A stretch of 64,000 nt of DNA from Acidimicrobiaceae bacterium RAAP-2 (GTDB lineage: Bacteria; Actinomycetota; Acidimicrobiia; Acidimicrobiales; RAAP-2): assembly GCA_001443545.1 (NCBI GenBank), contig LMAD01000001.1, forward strand, positions 1 to 64,000, in the 5' to 3' direction. A program made the translations under genes and the position numbers. The notes under the pieces are model-generated. The model made no database searches. It was not told where the DNA came from and saw nothing but the letters and a program-made list of their open reading frames with translations. Shown here one piece after another: positions 34,336 through 43,448 of the stretch; within the stretch, counting starts at the first letter, position 1, and each line of letters begins with the position of its first letter.

Positions 34336-34797
34336 TCACCGGTCGCCCGCGGCGACCAACTCATCGGCGGCCACGGCGTCAACGAAGGCGCGCTGGGCCA
34401 CGTAACTGTGCGCGAGTCCCGCGAACGGAATCACGTGATGATGATCGATCGACGTCACGTCAAGCAGCCCGAAGTGATCCAGCGCCACCCGAACGTCGCC
34501 GATTGTCGGGCCCCGGCCGATCAGGCTCGCTCGCTTCGCGGCCACCAGGGCGACCCCGATTGCGACATCGTGGCGGTCGTGCTCGTGGTCGAAGGGCAAC
34601 TTCGACACTTCACGGTCGGCGATGGTCAACGCGAACCCCCCACCCGGCGCCGGCGTACCGGCCCCGCTACCCGAGAACGGGTGCGGGGACCGCTGCAGGC
34701 CGGCCTTGGGCGCACGAGCGAATTCTGGAGTCGGCGTCGACATCGTCTGACGCACCTCGCCGGCCGCGGGAACTGGAACAAACGTCGGTTGAGTCAC
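34336..34797 (-). CDS. Conserved actinobacterial hypothetical protein
   Basis: A 153-aa protein. The N-terminus is Pro/Ala-rich (PEFARAPKAGLQRSPHPF), followed by a Gly-rich turn GSGAGTPAPGGGFALTI and a helical region with HEHDRHDVAIGVALVAAKRASLIGRGP, a pattern with several His. I recognise it only as a conserved-looking actinobacterial protein, with no assigned function. The start is GTG 34797, 25 nt after ilvE. The next gene, the acyl-CoA dehydrogenase, starts 19 nt after its stop, so it belongs to the same operon. Confidence 0.72.
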   Translation of the reverse strand: MTQPTFVPVPAAGEVRQTMSTPTPEFARAPKAGLQRSPHPFSGSGAGTPAPGGGFALTIADREVSKLPFDHEHDRHDVAIGVALVAAKRASLIGRGPTIGDVRVALDHFGLLDVTSIDHHHVIPFAGLAHSYVAQRAFVDAVAADELVAAGDR

Positions 34798-34822
34798 CTC
34801 ACGAGCCTACCGCTGAACGTCA

Positions 34823-35749
34823 TTACACCTCGGTGAGCCACCCGTGGTACTGGTCGAGTTCACCGCGTACGGCTTGGAAGTACGTCGACTGCAGGGTCGT
34901 GGTCACCGGACCGGGCTTACCCTCGCCCACAACCCGGTCATCCACCGACGCGATCGGCACCACTTCGGCGGCCGTACCGGTCAGGAAGGCCTCGTCAGCG
35001 AGGTAGAGGTCCGTACGGATCAAGGTCTCGAATCGGACCGTGATTCCGAGGTCATTCGCGATCCGGACCACCGTCTCTTGGGTAATGCCCGGTAGCGCGC
35101 CGGCCTCCGATGGCGGCGGGGTCAAGATGACGCCGTCGCGAACGACGAAGAGGTTCTCCCCCGTGCACTCCGAGATGCGGCCGTCCGGTCCGAGCATGAT
35201 CGCCTCGTCGTAGCCGGCCTTGATCGCTTCGATCTTGGCCAACCCCGAGTTGAGGTACATCCCGGTCCCCTTCGCCGCCGTCGGCATCGCGTTGGGGTTG
35301 TGCCGCTGCCACGACGAGATCTTCATCCGCACGCCGTTCGCCAAGCCATCGTCACCGAGGTAGGCCCCCCACGGCCAGGCGGCAATCGCCACCTTGACGG
35401 GAGCGGGCAACGGATTGACCCCCATCTCCCCGTACCCGAGGTAGACGAGCGGACGGATGTAGCACCCGTTGGCGAGGTCGTTCACCCGCACGGTCTCGAC
35501 CACCGCGTCGCAGAGTTCGTCCAGCGAGAACGGCACGTCAATCATCAGGATCTTGCAACTGCGCAGCAGCCGCGCCATGTGCTCGCGCAGCCGGAACACC
35601 GCCACACCTCGCGCAGTCTTGTAGGCGCGGACGCCCTCGAACGCGCCAGTTCCGTAGTGCAGGCCGTGACTGAGGACGTGCGTCGTCGCGTCGTTCCAGT
35701 CGACGAGCACACCATCCATCCAAATCTTCTCCGTCGGCGTTATGGGCAT
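34823..35749 (-). CDS. ilvE: Branched-chain amino-acid aminotransferase IlvE
   Basis: Fold-type IV PLP aminotransferase of 308 aa, the last step of Leu/Ile/Val synthesis and the first of their breakdown. The PLP lysine is K160 in AAKGTGMYLNSG. LSHGLHYGTGAFEGVRAY and GRISECTGENLF are the other family blocks. The ATG at 35749 overlaps the leuB stop (TGATG) and has GAGAGG 5 nt before it; a GTG one codon earlier leaves too little spacing. Confidence 0.95.
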   Translation of the reverse strand: MPITPTEKIWMDGVLVDWNDATTHVLSHGLHYGTGAFEGVRAYKTARGVAVFRLREHMARLLRSCKILMIDVPFSLDELCDAVVETVRVNDLANGCYIRPLVYLGYGEMGVNPLPAPVKVAIAAWPWGAYLGDDGLANGVRMKISSWQRHNPNAMPTAAKGTGMYLNSGLAKIEAIKAGYDEAIMLGPDGRISECTGENLFVVRDGVILTPPPSEAGALPGITQETVVRIANDLGITVRFETLIRTDLYLADEAFLTGTAAEVVPIASVDDRVVGEGKPGPVTTTLQSTYFQAVRGELDQYHGWLTEV

Positions 35750-36771
35750 CACAACCTCTCTATCAATCGTCTCGTCACGGCCGCCGTACCTCCGGCGACA
35801 CCGTCGCGTTCAAAGTCTGCCACCGCGAGAGCGATCCGTCGTGCGGCGTCGACTTCACCGAGGTGCTCGAGCATCAGCACCGCCGACGACACCGCCGCGA
35901 GTGGATTCGCCGTGTCGGTCCCGACGATGTCGTGCGCGGCGCCGTGGACCGGCTCGAAGAGCGACGCGCCGGTGCGCGCCGGGTTGAGATTGGCGCTCGC
36001 GGCGAAACCGATGCCCCCGCTGACCGCCCCGGCGAGGTCCGACAGGATGTCGCCGAACAGGTTGTCGGTGACGATGATCCCGTATCGGCCGGGCTGTTCG
36101 ACCAGGTAGATGCACGCTGCGTCGACGTGGTTGTAGTCGACCGCCACCGTCGGGTACTCGGCCTTCACCTCGTCGACGACCCGCGACCAGAGATTCCCCG
36201 CGAAGGTCAAGACGTTGGTCTTGTGCACGAGGGTCAGGCGGGGATGTGCCAGACCGGCCGCCCGTTCGAATGCGTAACGTACGCAGCGCTCGACGCCGAA
36301 GCGCGTGTTGACCGAGCCCTGGGTCGCCACCTCGTGGGCCGTGCCGTAGCGCAACACACCGCCCTCGCCCGCGTAGGGGCCCTCGGTGTTCTCACGGACG
36401 ATGGCGAAATCGAGTCCTTCAGCTATCGAGCCCGGCACCCCGTGGAACGGTCGATAGTTGATGTAGAGGTCCAGACCGAAGCGCATGCGCAACAGCAGCC
36501 CTCGCTCCAGCACCCCACCGGGAATCCGAGTGTCCCCGATCGCCGGACCGACCGCGCCGAGCAGGATCGCGTCGTGGGATCGAAGCGCTTCGAGCGTCTC
36601 GTCGTCCAGCACGAAACCGTCGCGGAGGTACCGCGCGGCGCCGAGGTCGAAGGGCGTCACGCGCAACGACACGCCGGCGGCCTCGACCACCGAAAGGGCG
36701 GCTTGGGTCACCTCGGGCCCGATGCCGTCTCCACCGATGACCGCCACCCGATACGGCTCGTTAATCGCCAC
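35749..36771 (-). CDS. leuB: 3-Isopropylmalate dehydrogenase LeuB
   Basis: NAD-dependent oxidative decarboxylase of leucine synthesis, 340 aa from GTG 36771, which has an AGGAGG ribosome-binding site; the frame is open further upstream without one. Motifs are GGDGIGPEVT at the N-terminus, the substrate arginines in LLLRMRFGLDLYINYRP, VRENTEGPYAG, the KTNVLTFAG lysine, and the metal-binding VTDNLFGDILSDLAG. It is the first gene of the minus-strand operon with ilvE and is divergent from greA-leuC-leuD, 117 bp away. Confidence 0.94.
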   Translation of the reverse strand: MAINEPYRVAVIGGDGIGPEVTQAALSVVEAAGVSLRVTPFDLGAARYLRDGFVLDDETLEALRSHDAILLGAVGPAIGDTRIPGGVLERGLLLRMRFGLDLYINYRPFHGVPGSIAEGLDFAIVRENTEGPYAGEGGVLRYGTAHEVATQGSVNTRFGVERCVRYAFERAAGLAHPRLTLVHKTNVLTFAGNLWSRVVDEVKAEYPTVAVDYNHVDAACIYLVEQPGRYGIIVTDNLFGDILSDLAGAVSGGIGFAASANLNPARTGASLFEPVHGAAHDIVGTDTANPLAAVSSAVLMLEHLGEVDAARRIALAVADFERDGVAGGTAAVTRRLIERL

Positions 36772-36888
36772 GTCACTCCTCCTTGGTCCACCCAGTCTGG
36801 TCGGCCCAGCGCCGGTGGAGCAAACCCGTCCCGCCATCGCAGAACTCGCCCGCTAGAGTCGGTGTCCTACCCAGGAGATGACGACCTC

Positions 36889-37365
36889 ATGGCTGGCGAG
36901 ATCCACCGCATAACCAAAGAGACACTGGATAAACTCCGCGACGAGTACCACCATTTGACCACGGTCGGCCGGACCGAGATCGCCCGGGTCATCGAGACCG
37001 CCCGGTTGCTCGGCGACCTGTCCGAGAACGGCGACTACCACGCCGCGAAAGACGAACAGGGCAAGATGGAGGCCCGAATCCGTCAAATCGACCACGTGAT
37101 TCGCAATCACGAACTGGTCGAGCGCGACGCCCACGCCGGTACCGTGCAACACGCCACCATCGTCCGGGTGGTCTACGACGGCGACGCCGACGAAGACGCG
37201 CAGGACTTCTTTATCGGCTCGATCGAGGAGAAGCCCGAAGGGGTCTTGGTCGCGTCGCCGACGTCGCCACTCGGTTCGGCGCTACTCGGTCACGTGGTCG
37301 GCGACGAAGTCGAGTACGACGCGCCATCGGGAACGTTGCGCGTGCGCATCGTCGGGCTGCACTGA
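36889..37365 (+). CDS. greA: Transcription elongation factor GreA
   Basis: 158 aa. The N-terminal coiled coil includes the GreA signature LGDLSENGDYHAAKDEQGK with the acidic tip, and a C-terminal FKBP-like domain ends in SALLGHVVGDEVEYDAPSG. It stimulates cleavage of backtracked RNA by RNA polymerase. The ATG at 36889 has AGGAG 11 nt upstream, and a TAGAGT -10 candidate lies at 36854-36859. It ends 1 nt before leuC, so this general factor heads the leuCD run, which is an unusual neighbour. Confidence 0.94.
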   Translation: MAGEIHRITKETLDKLRDEYHHLTTVGRTEIARVIETARLLGDLSENGDYHAAKDEQGKMEARIRQIDHVIRNHELVERDAHAGTVQHATIVRVVYDGDADEDAQDFFIGSIEEKPEGVLVASPTSPLGSALLGHVVGDEVEYDAPSGTLRVRIVGLH

Positions 37366-37366
37366 C

Positions 37367-38770
37367 GTGGCCGGGCAGACCCTCTACGAAAAGATTTGGG
37401 GTGACCACGTGGTCGCCAGCCCCGCGGGCGAGCCGACGATCCTGTACATCGACCTGCACCTCATCCACGAGGTGACCAGTCCTCAGGCGTTCGACGGGCT
37501 GCGGCTCAACCACCGATCGTTGCGCCGACCCGACCGAACGCTCGCGACCGCCGACCACAACGTGCCGACCGACCCCCTCTCGACGCCGGTCGAAGACCCG
37601 ATTTCGCGACGCCAACTCGAGGCTCTCGAAGAGAACTGCCGCGAGTTCGGCGTCACCCTCTTTCCCCGGGGCCACGAGAATCAGGGGATCGTCCACGTGA
37701 TCGGCCCCGAACTCGGTGTTACCCAACCCGGCATGACGATCGTGTGTGGTGACTCGCACACCTCGACCCACGGGGCCTTCGGGGCCCTGGCCTTCGGCAT
37801 CGGTACCAGTGAGGTCGAGCACGTACTCGCCACGCAGACCCTGCCCCAGCAACGGGCCAAGACGATGGCCGTCACCGTCAACGGTTCCCTGCCCCCCGGG
37901 GTGACCGCCAAGGACTTGGTGCTCGCTATCGTCGCTCGGCTCGGGACCGGTGGTGGCGCTGGCTACGTCATCGAGTACCGCGGCAGCGCGATCTCCGCAC
38001 TCTCGATGGAGGGCCGAATGACCGTGTGCAATATGAGCATCGAGGCGGGCGCGCGAGCCGGTCTCGTGGGCGTCGACGAGACCACCATCGAGTACCTGCG
38101 GGGCCGACCCGCCGTGCCGACTGGTGCGGACTTCGAGGACGCGGCGAACCGGTGGCGACGTTGCACGAGCGACGCCGACGCCGTCTTCGACACCGAGATC
38201 ACCCTCGCGGCCGATGAGCTCGTCCCCTTCGTGACGTGGGGGACGAACCCCGCCCAGGTCGTGTCCATCGACGGCGTCGTCCCGTCGCCCGACGACTTCG
38301 ACGACCCGGACCAGCGCGAGGCGACGGCCCGATCGCTCGCCTACATGGGTCTGAGTGCGGGGACGCCGATGCGTGCGATCGGTTTGGACGTCGTCTTCAT
38401 CGGCTCGTGTACGAACTCACGCATCGAAGACCTCCGCGCGGCGGCGCGGGTCGCCGAGGGCCGCCACGTCGCCAGTGGTGTGCGAGCGCTCGTCGTCCCG
38501 GGCTCACAGCGCATCAAGGTGCAGGCCGAAGCGGAGGGGCTCGACCGCGTCTTCACCGACGCCGGTTTCGAGTGGCGCGAACCCGGTTGTTCGATGTGTC
38601 TCGGCATGAATCCCGACCAACTCCAACCGGGTCAGCGAAGTGCTTCGACGTCGAATCGAAATTTCGAGGGTCGCCAAGGACGCGGCGGGCGCACTCACCT
38701 GGTGTCGCCCTCGGTGGCGGCCGCGTCGGCCATCGCCGGCCATTTCGCCACACCGGAGGTATCCCCGTGA
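37367..38770 (+). CDS. leuC: 3-Isopropylmalate dehydratase large subunit LeuC
   Basis: Aconitase-family [4Fe-4S] enzyme, 467 aa, isomerising 2- to 3-isopropylmalate with LeuD. Cluster cysteines are in FIGSCTNSRIEDL and in EPGCSMCLGMNPD, and the active-site block TIVCGDSHTSTHGAFGALAFGIGTSEVEHV is present. It starts with GTG 1 nt after greA, and its stop overlaps the leuD start as GTGA. Confidence 0.96.
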   Translation: MAGQTLYEKIWGDHVVASPAGEPTILYIDLHLIHEVTSPQAFDGLRLNHRSLRRPDRTLATADHNVPTDPLSTPVEDPISRRQLEALEENCREFGVTLFPRGHENQGIVHVIGPELGVTQPGMTIVCGDSHTSTHGAFGALAFGIGTSEVEHVLATQTLPQQRAKTMAVTVNGSLPPGVTAKDLVLAIVARLGTGGGAGYVIEYRGSAISALSMEGRMTVCNMSIEAGARAGLVGVDETTIEYLRGRPAVPTGADFEDAANRWRRCTSDADAVFDTEITLAADELVPFVTWGTNPAQVVSIDGVVPSPDDFDDPDQREATARSLAYMGLSAGTPMRAIGLDVVFIGSCTNSRIEDLRAAARVAEGRHVASGVRALVVPGSQRIKVQAEAEGLDRVFTDAGFEWREPGCSMCLGMNPDQLQPGQRSASTSNRNFEGRQGRGGRTHLVSPSVAAASAIAGHFATPEVSP

Positions 38771-39387
38771 AGCCCGTACGTCTCGTCGAGGGCCGAGGCG
38801 TCCCACTCGGACGCTCCGACGTCGACACGGATCAAATCATCCCCTCGGGGTGGCTGAAGCGCGTCGAGCGAACGGGATTCGGCCGGGGCCTCTTCAGTGA
38901 ATGGCGCGACAACCCCGACTTCGTCTTGAACCAGTCGACCTATCAGGGCGCCACCATCTTGCTCGCGGGTCCGAGGTTCGGCACGGGGTCGTCACGCGAA
39001 CACGCGGTCTGGGCGCTGATGGACTACGGCTTCGAGGCCGTGATCGCGCCGTCCTTCGGGGACATCTTCCGAAACAACTCCAGCAAGCAGGGCCTGGTTA
39101 TCGTCCAGTTGTCGATCGAGGACGTCGAGGAGTTGGCGGCGATGATCACCGACGATTCGACCCTGTTGATCGTGGTCGACGTGGAAACGCTGCACGTCGA
39201 GGTCCCCGCGATGGGCTGGCAGCGCTCCTTCGTCCTCGACCCGATGACCCGCGAGCGGCTCCTGCACGGCTGGGACGACATCGGGCTCACCCTGCGCCAC
39301 GCTGACGACATCGAACGCTTCGAAGCGGCCTCGCTCGCTCCGACCCTGGCCGGCCGATTCGACGGCGCCGGACACTTCGTGTCCTAA
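38767..39387 (+). CDS. leuD: 3-Isopropylmalate dehydratase small subunit LeuD
   Basis: 206-aa swivelling-domain partner of LeuC. The start is GTG 38767, overlapping the leuC stop. The open frame reaches much further upstream but runs over leuC, and the protein family begins here with KPVRLVEGRGVPLGRSDVDTD. FGTGSSREHAVWAL and FGDIFRNNSSKQGL are the substrate-binding blocks. The asparaginase gene follows after 13 nt. Confidence 0.95.
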   Translation: MKPVRLVEGRGVPLGRSDVDTDQIIPSGWLKRVERTGFGRGLFSEWRDNPDFVLNQSTYQGATILLAGPRFGTGSSREHAVWALMDYGFEAVIAPSFGDIFRNNSSKQGLVIVQLSIEDVEELAAMITDDSTLLIVVDVETLHVEVPAMGWQRSFVLDPMTRERLLHGWDDIGLTLRHADDIERFEAASLAPTLAGRFDGAGHFVS

Positions 39388-39400
39388 GCGACGGTGACGC

Positions 39401-40444
39401 GTGTCCTCTGAGCCTGGCCACCTCCGGCCGCCGAGTCCGTCGCGGATCACGCTCTACACCCTGGGCGGCACCATCGCTTCGACCGACGACGACGCGAGCG
39501 GCGCACGCCCGCGCCTCGAGGGCGCGGAACTCCTGGGTCCCGTCGCCGCGACCGTCCGCGACGTCGAGGTGGAGGTCGTATCCGTACGTCAGGTCGCGTC
39601 GGTCGAACTCACCCTCGCTGACGCCCTGTACCTCGCACAGCGAATCCGCGGCGACCTCGGCGACGGCCAGGACGGCGTGGTGATCACCCAGGGCACCGAC
39701 ACGATCGAGGAGTTCGCCTTCGCGCTCGAGTTGCTGGTAGACACCGAGTCTCCGATCGTCGTCACGGGTGCGATGCGCCACCCGGGCGCACTGGGTGCCG
39801 ACGGACCGGCGAACCTCGCGGCATCGATTGGCGCCGCGAGTGACCAGGTCCTACGGGGGGCGGGGGTGGTGGTCGTGATGAACGACGAGATCCACGCCGC
39901 CCGTTTCGTCCGCAAGTCCAATTCAGCGAACGTGGCCGCCTTCACGTCGCCTTCGACCGGCGCAATCGGTCGAATCACGGAGGGGCGGGTTCGACTCTAC
40001 GTGCGTCCCCCACGTCTCGATCGCGTGATCGACCCCGCGCGTGTCGCGGGCAACGTCGCGCCGGTGCTCTTGTTCAGCTGCGCCCTCGGCGACGACGGTC
40101 GCGTCTTGGACCGCGTCGCCGACCTGGGGTACGCCGGGGTGGTCCTCGAGGGCTTCGGCGGCGGTCACGTGCCCGCGAGAATGGTGGCCCCACTCGCGAA
40201 AGTGGCAGCGACGATGCCCGTCGTCCTGGCGTCACGAACCGGGAGCGGCGACGTCTTGGCGTCGACCTACGGGTACGACGGATCCGAACGCGACCTCCTC
40301 GGACGTGGACTGATCTCGGCCGGCTTCCTCGACGGTCGCAAGGCCCGAATCCTGCTGAGCCTGTTGCTCGGCATGGGCGCCTCGCGCGAGGATGTCGCCG
40401 TGGCGTTCGCGCGTCTTCATCGGTCGGCGACCGGGCTCCGGTAA
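39401..40444 (+). CDS. L-Asparaginase (type I/II fold)
   Basis: 347 aa, hydrolysing L-asparagine to aspartate and ammonia. Both catalytic threonine motifs are visible: TLGGTIAS near the N-terminus and VVITQGTDTIEEFA, with the supporting Lys in the VRKSNSANVAAF region. No signal peptide, so cytoplasmic. GTG start, 13 nt after leuD, with no separate promoter seen. Its link to leucine synthesis is only positional. Confidence 0.9.
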   Translation: MSSEPGHLRPPSPSRITLYTLGGTIASTDDDASGARPRLEGAELLGPVAATVRDVEVEVVSVRQVASVELTLADALYLAQRIRGDLGDGQDGVVITQGTDTIEEFAFALELLVDTESPIVVTGAMRHPGALGADGPANLAASIGAASDQVLRGAGVVVVMNDEIHAARFVRKSNSANVAAFTSPSTGAIGRITEGRVRLYVRPPRLDRVIDPARVAGNVAPVLLFSCALGDDGRVLDRVADLGYAGVVLEGFGGGHVPARMVAPLAKVAATMPVVLASRTGSGDVLASTYGYDGSERDLLGRGLISAGFLDGRKARILLSLLLGMGASREDVAVAFARLHRSATGLR

Positions 40445-40489
40445 GGCCCCGGCGCGCTCTACGCTTTGGCTACAACTGCGAGGAGCACC

Positions 40490-41866
40490 ATGGCTTCATT
40501 CCCCTACGCCGACGACTACCCCGTCCACCGGACCCTCCCCGAGCGCGGCGAGAGTCGCGCCGAGATCCTGGCCATGATGGCCGACCTCGCGTCCCGGGAG
40601 GACCCGACCTGGGAGACGGGCCAATGCTCGGGCACGATGTACTGCGGCGACCACGAGCACTACGACTTCTTGAACCAGGCGTTCTCGCACTTCTCTCACG
40701 TCAACACCCTCCAGCGCGACATGTGCCCGAGCGCCACGAAGTTCGAAGCCGAGATCATCGCGATGACCCTCGACCTGCTGGGCGCGGGTGGCCTCACCGG
40801 CACGCCGGCCGGGCTGATCACGTCGGGCGGATCGGCCTCCATCGCGCACGCGGTGCTGGCCTACCGTGAGCAGAACGCCGGATCGATCGATCGGCCGAAC
40901 ATGATCAAGCCCGAGACCGCCCACCCCGCGTTCGACAAGGCCGGCCACCTCTTCGGCGTCGAGATGCGCATCGCGCCCGTCGACCCCCAGAGCGCCCAGG
41001 TCGACCTGTCGTGGGTACGAGACCACGTGGACGCCAATACGGTCGCGCTCATCGGCTCGGCTTGCAACTACGGCTACGGAACGATTGACCCGATCACCGA
41101 ACTCGGCGAACTCGCGTTGGAGCTCGAGGTCGGGCTGCACGTCGACGGATGCCTCGGGGGCTTCATCCTGCCCTTCGGGCGCGAACTCGGCTACGACATC
41201 GCGCCCTTCGACCTCTCGGTCCCCGGGGTCACGACGATGTCCGCCGACACCCATAAGTACGGCTACGCACTCAAGGGGACGAGCGTCCTGTGCTTCGCCG
41301 ACCGCGCCCTGCGCAATAGCCAGTACTTCTACCTTCCGGACTGGTCCGGCGGCAAATACTGCTCGCCCGGCATGGACGGCTCGCGCTCGGGCGGTCTGCT
41401 GGCGGCCACCTGGGCGGCGATGGTCCAACTCGGCAGGTCCGGCTATCGCGACTACGCCCACCAGATCTTCGAGACGGCCGCGGCGATGCGCGAGGCCGTG
41501 CGCTCCCACGACGAACTTCGGATCATCGGCTCGCCGAGCTTCCTCTTCTCGTTCACCGCGCCGGACTTCGACGTCTACCACGTGAATGACTTTCTCCGCA
41601 CCCGCGGGTGGCGTCTGAACGGCCAGCAGTATCCCAACGCGCTCCACATGGCCGTTACCCGACCCCAGACGCGGCCCGGGGTAGTGGAACGATGGGCCAC
41701 CGACCTCGCCGACGCCGTCGACTACGCCGTGGCCCACGCGGGCGACGCGGCCCAGTCCGGCGCGATCTACGGTGGCGTCGCCGGCGGCCCGACGGCCGAG
41801 ACCGACGACCTCATCAAATTCTTCATGGCCGACATGATGGACCAGCAGCAGTCGATCCCCGACTGA
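40490..41866 (+). CDS. Sphingosine-1-phosphate-lyase-like PLP enzyme
   Basis: Group II PLP decarboxylase superfamily, 458 aa from the ATG at 40490 (GAGGAG ribosome-binding site). The PLP lysine is K256 in SADTHKYGYALKG, and the cofactor Asp is D219 in HVDGCLGGFILPFG. Both blocks read like eukaryotic and bacterial S1P lyases rather than glutamate decarboxylases. S1P lyase cleaves a phosphorylated long-chain amino alcohol into an aldehyde and phosphoethanolamine. It lacks the N-terminal membrane helix of the eukaryotic enzyme. A sugar-kinase-family gene follows after 2 nt. The true substrate is unknown. Confidence 0.82.
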   Translation: MASFPYADDYPVHRTLPERGESRAEILAMMADLASREDPTWETGQCSGTMYCGDHEHYDFLNQAFSHFSHVNTLQRDMCPSATKFEAEIIAMTLDLLGAGGLTGTPAGLITSGGSASIAHAVLAYREQNAGSIDRPNMIKPETAHPAFDKAGHLFGVEMRIAPVDPQSAQVDLSWVRDHVDANTVALIGSACNYGYGTIDPITELGELALELEVGLHVDGCLGGFILPFGRELGYDIAPFDLSVPGVTTMSADTHKYGYALKGTSVLCFADRALRNSQYFYLPDWSGGKYCSPGMDGSRSGGLLAATWAAMVQLGRSGYRDYAHQIFETAAAMREAVRSHDELRIIGSPSFLFSFTAPDFDVYHVNDFLRTRGWRLNGQQYPNALHMAVTRPQTRPGVVERWATDLADAVDYAVAHAGDAAQSGAIYGGVAGGPTAETDDLIKFFMADMMDQQQSIPD

Positions 41867-41868
41867 CC

Positions 41869-43401
41869 GTGGACGGCTCCCTCTACCTCGTCGTCGACCT
41901 CGGTACCGGCGGGCCGAAGGTGGGGCTCGTCGACGCGTCATCGGCGCTCGTCGACTACGTGGCCTACCACGTCGAGACGACCTTCGCCGACGACGGCCAA
42001 GCGACCCAGGACGCGGACCAGTGGTGGGACCTCATCGTGCGCGGGTTCCGACAGCTCCTCGAAGACCGTGACCGCGCTCGACGGGTGCGCGCCATCGGTG
42101 TCACCGGTCAGTACGGTTCCACGGTCCCCGTGGACGCGAATGGTCGCCCGACGGGTCCCTGTTTGACCTGGATGGACACGCGCGGCGGCGCCCTCAGCCG
42201 CCGCGCCGTCGGCGGTCCCATCCAGGGGTACAACCCTCGAGCGGTGCTCTCGTTCATCCGGCGCAGCGGCGGCGCCCCGTCGACGTCGGGCGCCGATCCC
42301 GTTGGCCACGTCTTGTACCTCGAACACGAACGACCCGAGGTCGCCGCCGCGACTCGTTGGTACCTCGAGCCGGTCGACTACGTCACCATGCGCCTCACCG
42401 GCGTTCCCTGCGCCACCCACGCGTCGCGCCTCGCCATGTGGATGACCGACAATCGTCATCTGTCGCGGTACCACTACGACTCGGTCCTGCTCGGCCTCGT
42501 CGGGTTGAGCGACGAGAAGCTGGCGCCACTCGTGCCCTTCGGATCGAGCGTCGGCCCCGTCAGCGCCAGCGTGGCCGCCGAGCTCGGTCTCCCCCCGTCG
42601 ACCATCGTCGCCACCGGAATCCCCGACCTGCACGCCGCGACCATCGGTTCGGGCGCGACCGGGCCCTACGAGACGCACCTCGCACTCTCGACGACCTCGT
42701 GGATCAGCTGCCCCGTACCCGCGAAGAAGACCGACGTCCTCCACTCGATCGCGTCGGTACCCGGTCTGGACAGTGACCACTATCTGGTCATCAATAACCA
42801 AGAAACCGGCGCGCGCGCCCTCGAGTGGATCCGCGACCAGCTGGCCGGCACCGGACCGGCGGCGAGCTTCGACGAACTCACGGACCTCGCCGCCACAGTC
42901 GGGGCCGGGTCCAACGGCGTGCGCTTCGCCCCGTGGCTCGCCGGCGAACGCTCGCCAGCCGACGACAAACACGCCCGCGGCGGCTTCTCCAACCTCTCAA
43001 TCACCACCACGCCCGCCGACCTCGTACGCGCGGTACTCGAAGGGGTCGCCGCGAACAGCGCATGGCTCTTCGGGCGCGTCGAACACTTCACGGGCCGACG
43101 ACTCGAGCCAGTGCGACTCATCGGCGGCGGCGCCCAGTCCGAGCTCTGGTGCCAGATCTACGCCAACACCCTCGATCGACGCGTGATCCAGGTCGCCGAG
43201 CCGCTGATCGCCCAGTTACGGGGCGTCGCCCACGTCGCCGCCAGCGCGGTCGGAGACGTCGACCTCGGCGACCCTCCGACCCCGAAGGGGGGGCGGACCT
43301 TCGAGCCCGATCCACGCGATCGCGAAACCTACGCCGCCATCGCCCACGAACTACCCCGGCGATTTGCCACCGAGCGGCATTGGCGTCGCGCCATCCGGTG
43401 A
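41869..43401 (+). CDS. FGGY-family carbohydrate kinase
   Basis: 510 aa. The N-terminal ATPase lobe begins LYLVVDLGTGGPKVGLVD (phosphate 1), IGVTGQYGSTVPVD is the second conserved block, and the C-terminal adenosine motif is RLIGGGAQSELWCQ. GTG 41869, 2 nt after the lyase gene, so the two are coupled. FGGY enzymes phosphorylate pentuloses, glycerol, erythritol and similar polyols; substrate residues do not allow a choice. Next to an S1P-lyase-like enzyme it may make that enzyme's phosphorylated substrate. Confidence 0.88.
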   Translation: MDGSLYLVVDLGTGGPKVGLVDASSALVDYVAYHVETTFADDGQATQDADQWWDLIVRGFRQLLEDRDRARRVRAIGVTGQYGSTVPVDANGRPTGPCLTWMDTRGGALSRRAVGGPIQGYNPRAVLSFIRRSGGAPSTSGADPVGHVLYLEHERPEVAAATRWYLEPVDYVTMRLTGVPCATHASRLAMWMTDNRHLSRYHYDSVLLGLVGLSDEKLAPLVPFGSSVGPVSASVAAELGLPPSTIVATGIPDLHAATIGSGATGPYETHLALSTTSWISCPVPAKKTDVLHSIASVPGLDSDHYLVINNQETGARALEWIRDQLAGTGPAASFDELTDLAATVGAGSNGVRFAPWLAGERSPADDKHARGGFSNLSITTTPADLVRAVLEGVAANSAWLFGRVEHFTGRRLEPVRLIGGGAQSELWCQIYANTLDRRVIQVAEPLIAQLRGVAHVAASAVGDVDLGDPPTPKGGRTFEPDPRDRETYAAIAHELPRRFATERHWRRAIR

Positions 43402-43448
43402 CCGGGCTCGGATAACGTCGGGTCATCGTTGCACCAGAGAGGAGGACC

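Noticed and set aside
40496..41941. 481-aa minus-strand frame opposite the S1P-lyase-like gene
   Set aside because: Its composition (Arg/Gly/Val/His repeats) is what the complement of a high-GC gene gives; the plus-strand protein has clear motifs.
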